Source: Meghimatium bilineatum (lineage: Eukaryota; Mollusca; Gastropoda; Stylommatophora; Philomycidae). Taken from it: a stretch of 64,000 bases of DNA. The notes under the pieces are model-generated. The model did no database searches. It was not told the DNA's origin and worked only from the letters and a program-made list of their open reading frames with translations. Positions 63,541 to 64,000 of the stretch are shown here, one piece after another. How positions within the stretch are numbered: position 1 is the first letter of the stretch; the number at the start of each line of letters is the position of its first letter. The stretch covers positions 31,970,317 through 32,034,316 of the forward strand of contig CM067315.1 of the NCBI GenBank assembly GCA_034231615.1, read 5' to 3'. Both the position numbers and the translations under genes were made by a program.

Positions 63541-64000
63541 TAGATCTGTTACCAGAGTGACTACGTGAAAGCACTTTTATGTTCATTATTATCTGTTAGC
63601 CCTGAACAGTGCACGAGTGCAAAATAATTGCAGAAACAATAATCATATGCACGATGTTCTGTGTTCATCTTACATCCTAGCTACACAAATCTTACGTCTT
63701 ACGTTAATCCTATATATCGTCCAATCCTAGCAAATTAATCTCCTCTTTCCTCCACATTAATCATACAATAATCCTGCTTGTTCCCACGTTTAATCACATT
63801 AACATTACATTAATCATTACCCAATCTCCTATCAGCATAAATTAGATATTAATCCTATTTACCCCCCCCCCCCTCCACCTTTTATCAAATTAATCTTACA
63901 CTAATCCTACTGCCCACTCATCTCATTCACATCGTAGATTTCTTCTCGAACATTATTATCCACAAGACAGGCACATCGTTTAACGTTGTATATTCCAGTA
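63541..64000. repeat. Loose 'aatcctac...attaatc' repetition, poly-C
   Basis: From 63690 on, words 'ttaatcttacactaatcctac' and 'cattaatcatacaataatcc' recur irregularly; a C run lies at 63863-63874. Nothing codable. Confidence 0.5.

Overview
This is a stretch of animal nuclear DNA with no host gene I can defend. It is made of interspersed mobile-element copies and an unusually dense set of tandem arrays. The mix (RNase H-bearing LINEs, several SINE families including tRNA-headed ones, hAT transposons related to ZBED5 and GTF2IRD2, long AT-rich trinucleotide and tetranucleotide runs) fits a mollusc, most likely a gastropod. That assignment is inference from recalled repeat families, not a match I could run. 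Most long open frames are by-products of tandem repeats whose units lack stops.

Layout. 0-12 kb: a pyrimidine-rich minisatellite, LINE pieces (RT and RNase H), SINE-A/SINE-B copies, a 108-bp hairpin, and 65-, 22-, 78- and 31-bp minisatellites, ending in a perfect-TIR hAT MITE. 12-24 kb: CATACAACAT-type arrays around a tRNA-headed SINE, a G-run hairpin array, LINE RT and C-terminal fragments, and a 25-bp array. 24-34.5 kb: RNase H LINE remnants, a second hAT MITE, several copies of one endonuclease/RT-type LINE 3' end, and a layered insertion site (33.26-34.44 kb) whose target duplications are still readable. 34.5-48 kb: trinucleotide runs, a 35-bp array, a decayed ZBED5-like hAT transposon carrying two private tandem expansions and a SINE, and more LINE 3' ends. 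48-56 kb: tetranucleotide and 31-44-bp arrays, and a 1.5-kb RNase H LINE tail. 56-64 kb: a 1,995-bp internally deleted hAT with intact ends and 8-bp target duplication, a well preserved LINE 3' end, the best RNase H domain of the window, and a (TTG)-rich tract.

How the parts relate. SINE-A, SINE-B and SINE-C differ in their bodies but end in nearly the same tail (GAACGCTGAAGAAG...). The RNase H LINE called RH2 here ends in GAACAAAAGAAGAAG or GGACGCAAAAGAAG, so RH2 is the natural candidate to have moved these SINEs. The 371-bp MITE at 26.0 kb and the 1,995-bp element at 56.2 kb share ends and subterminal sequence, so one hAT transposase family probably moved both. Family labels used throughout: RH1 and RH2 = LINEs with RNase H; ER1-ER4 = LINEs ending in the basic 'W.GH..R.......G.RGR..' C-terminus; SINE-T1 to T3 = tRNA-headed SINEs. 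I saw no LTR element, no rRNA or tRNA gene, no CRISPR array and no intact transposase or reverse transcriptase gene. Coordinates of arrays and degenerate copies are good to about 5-20 bases; coordinates given with target-site duplications are exact.
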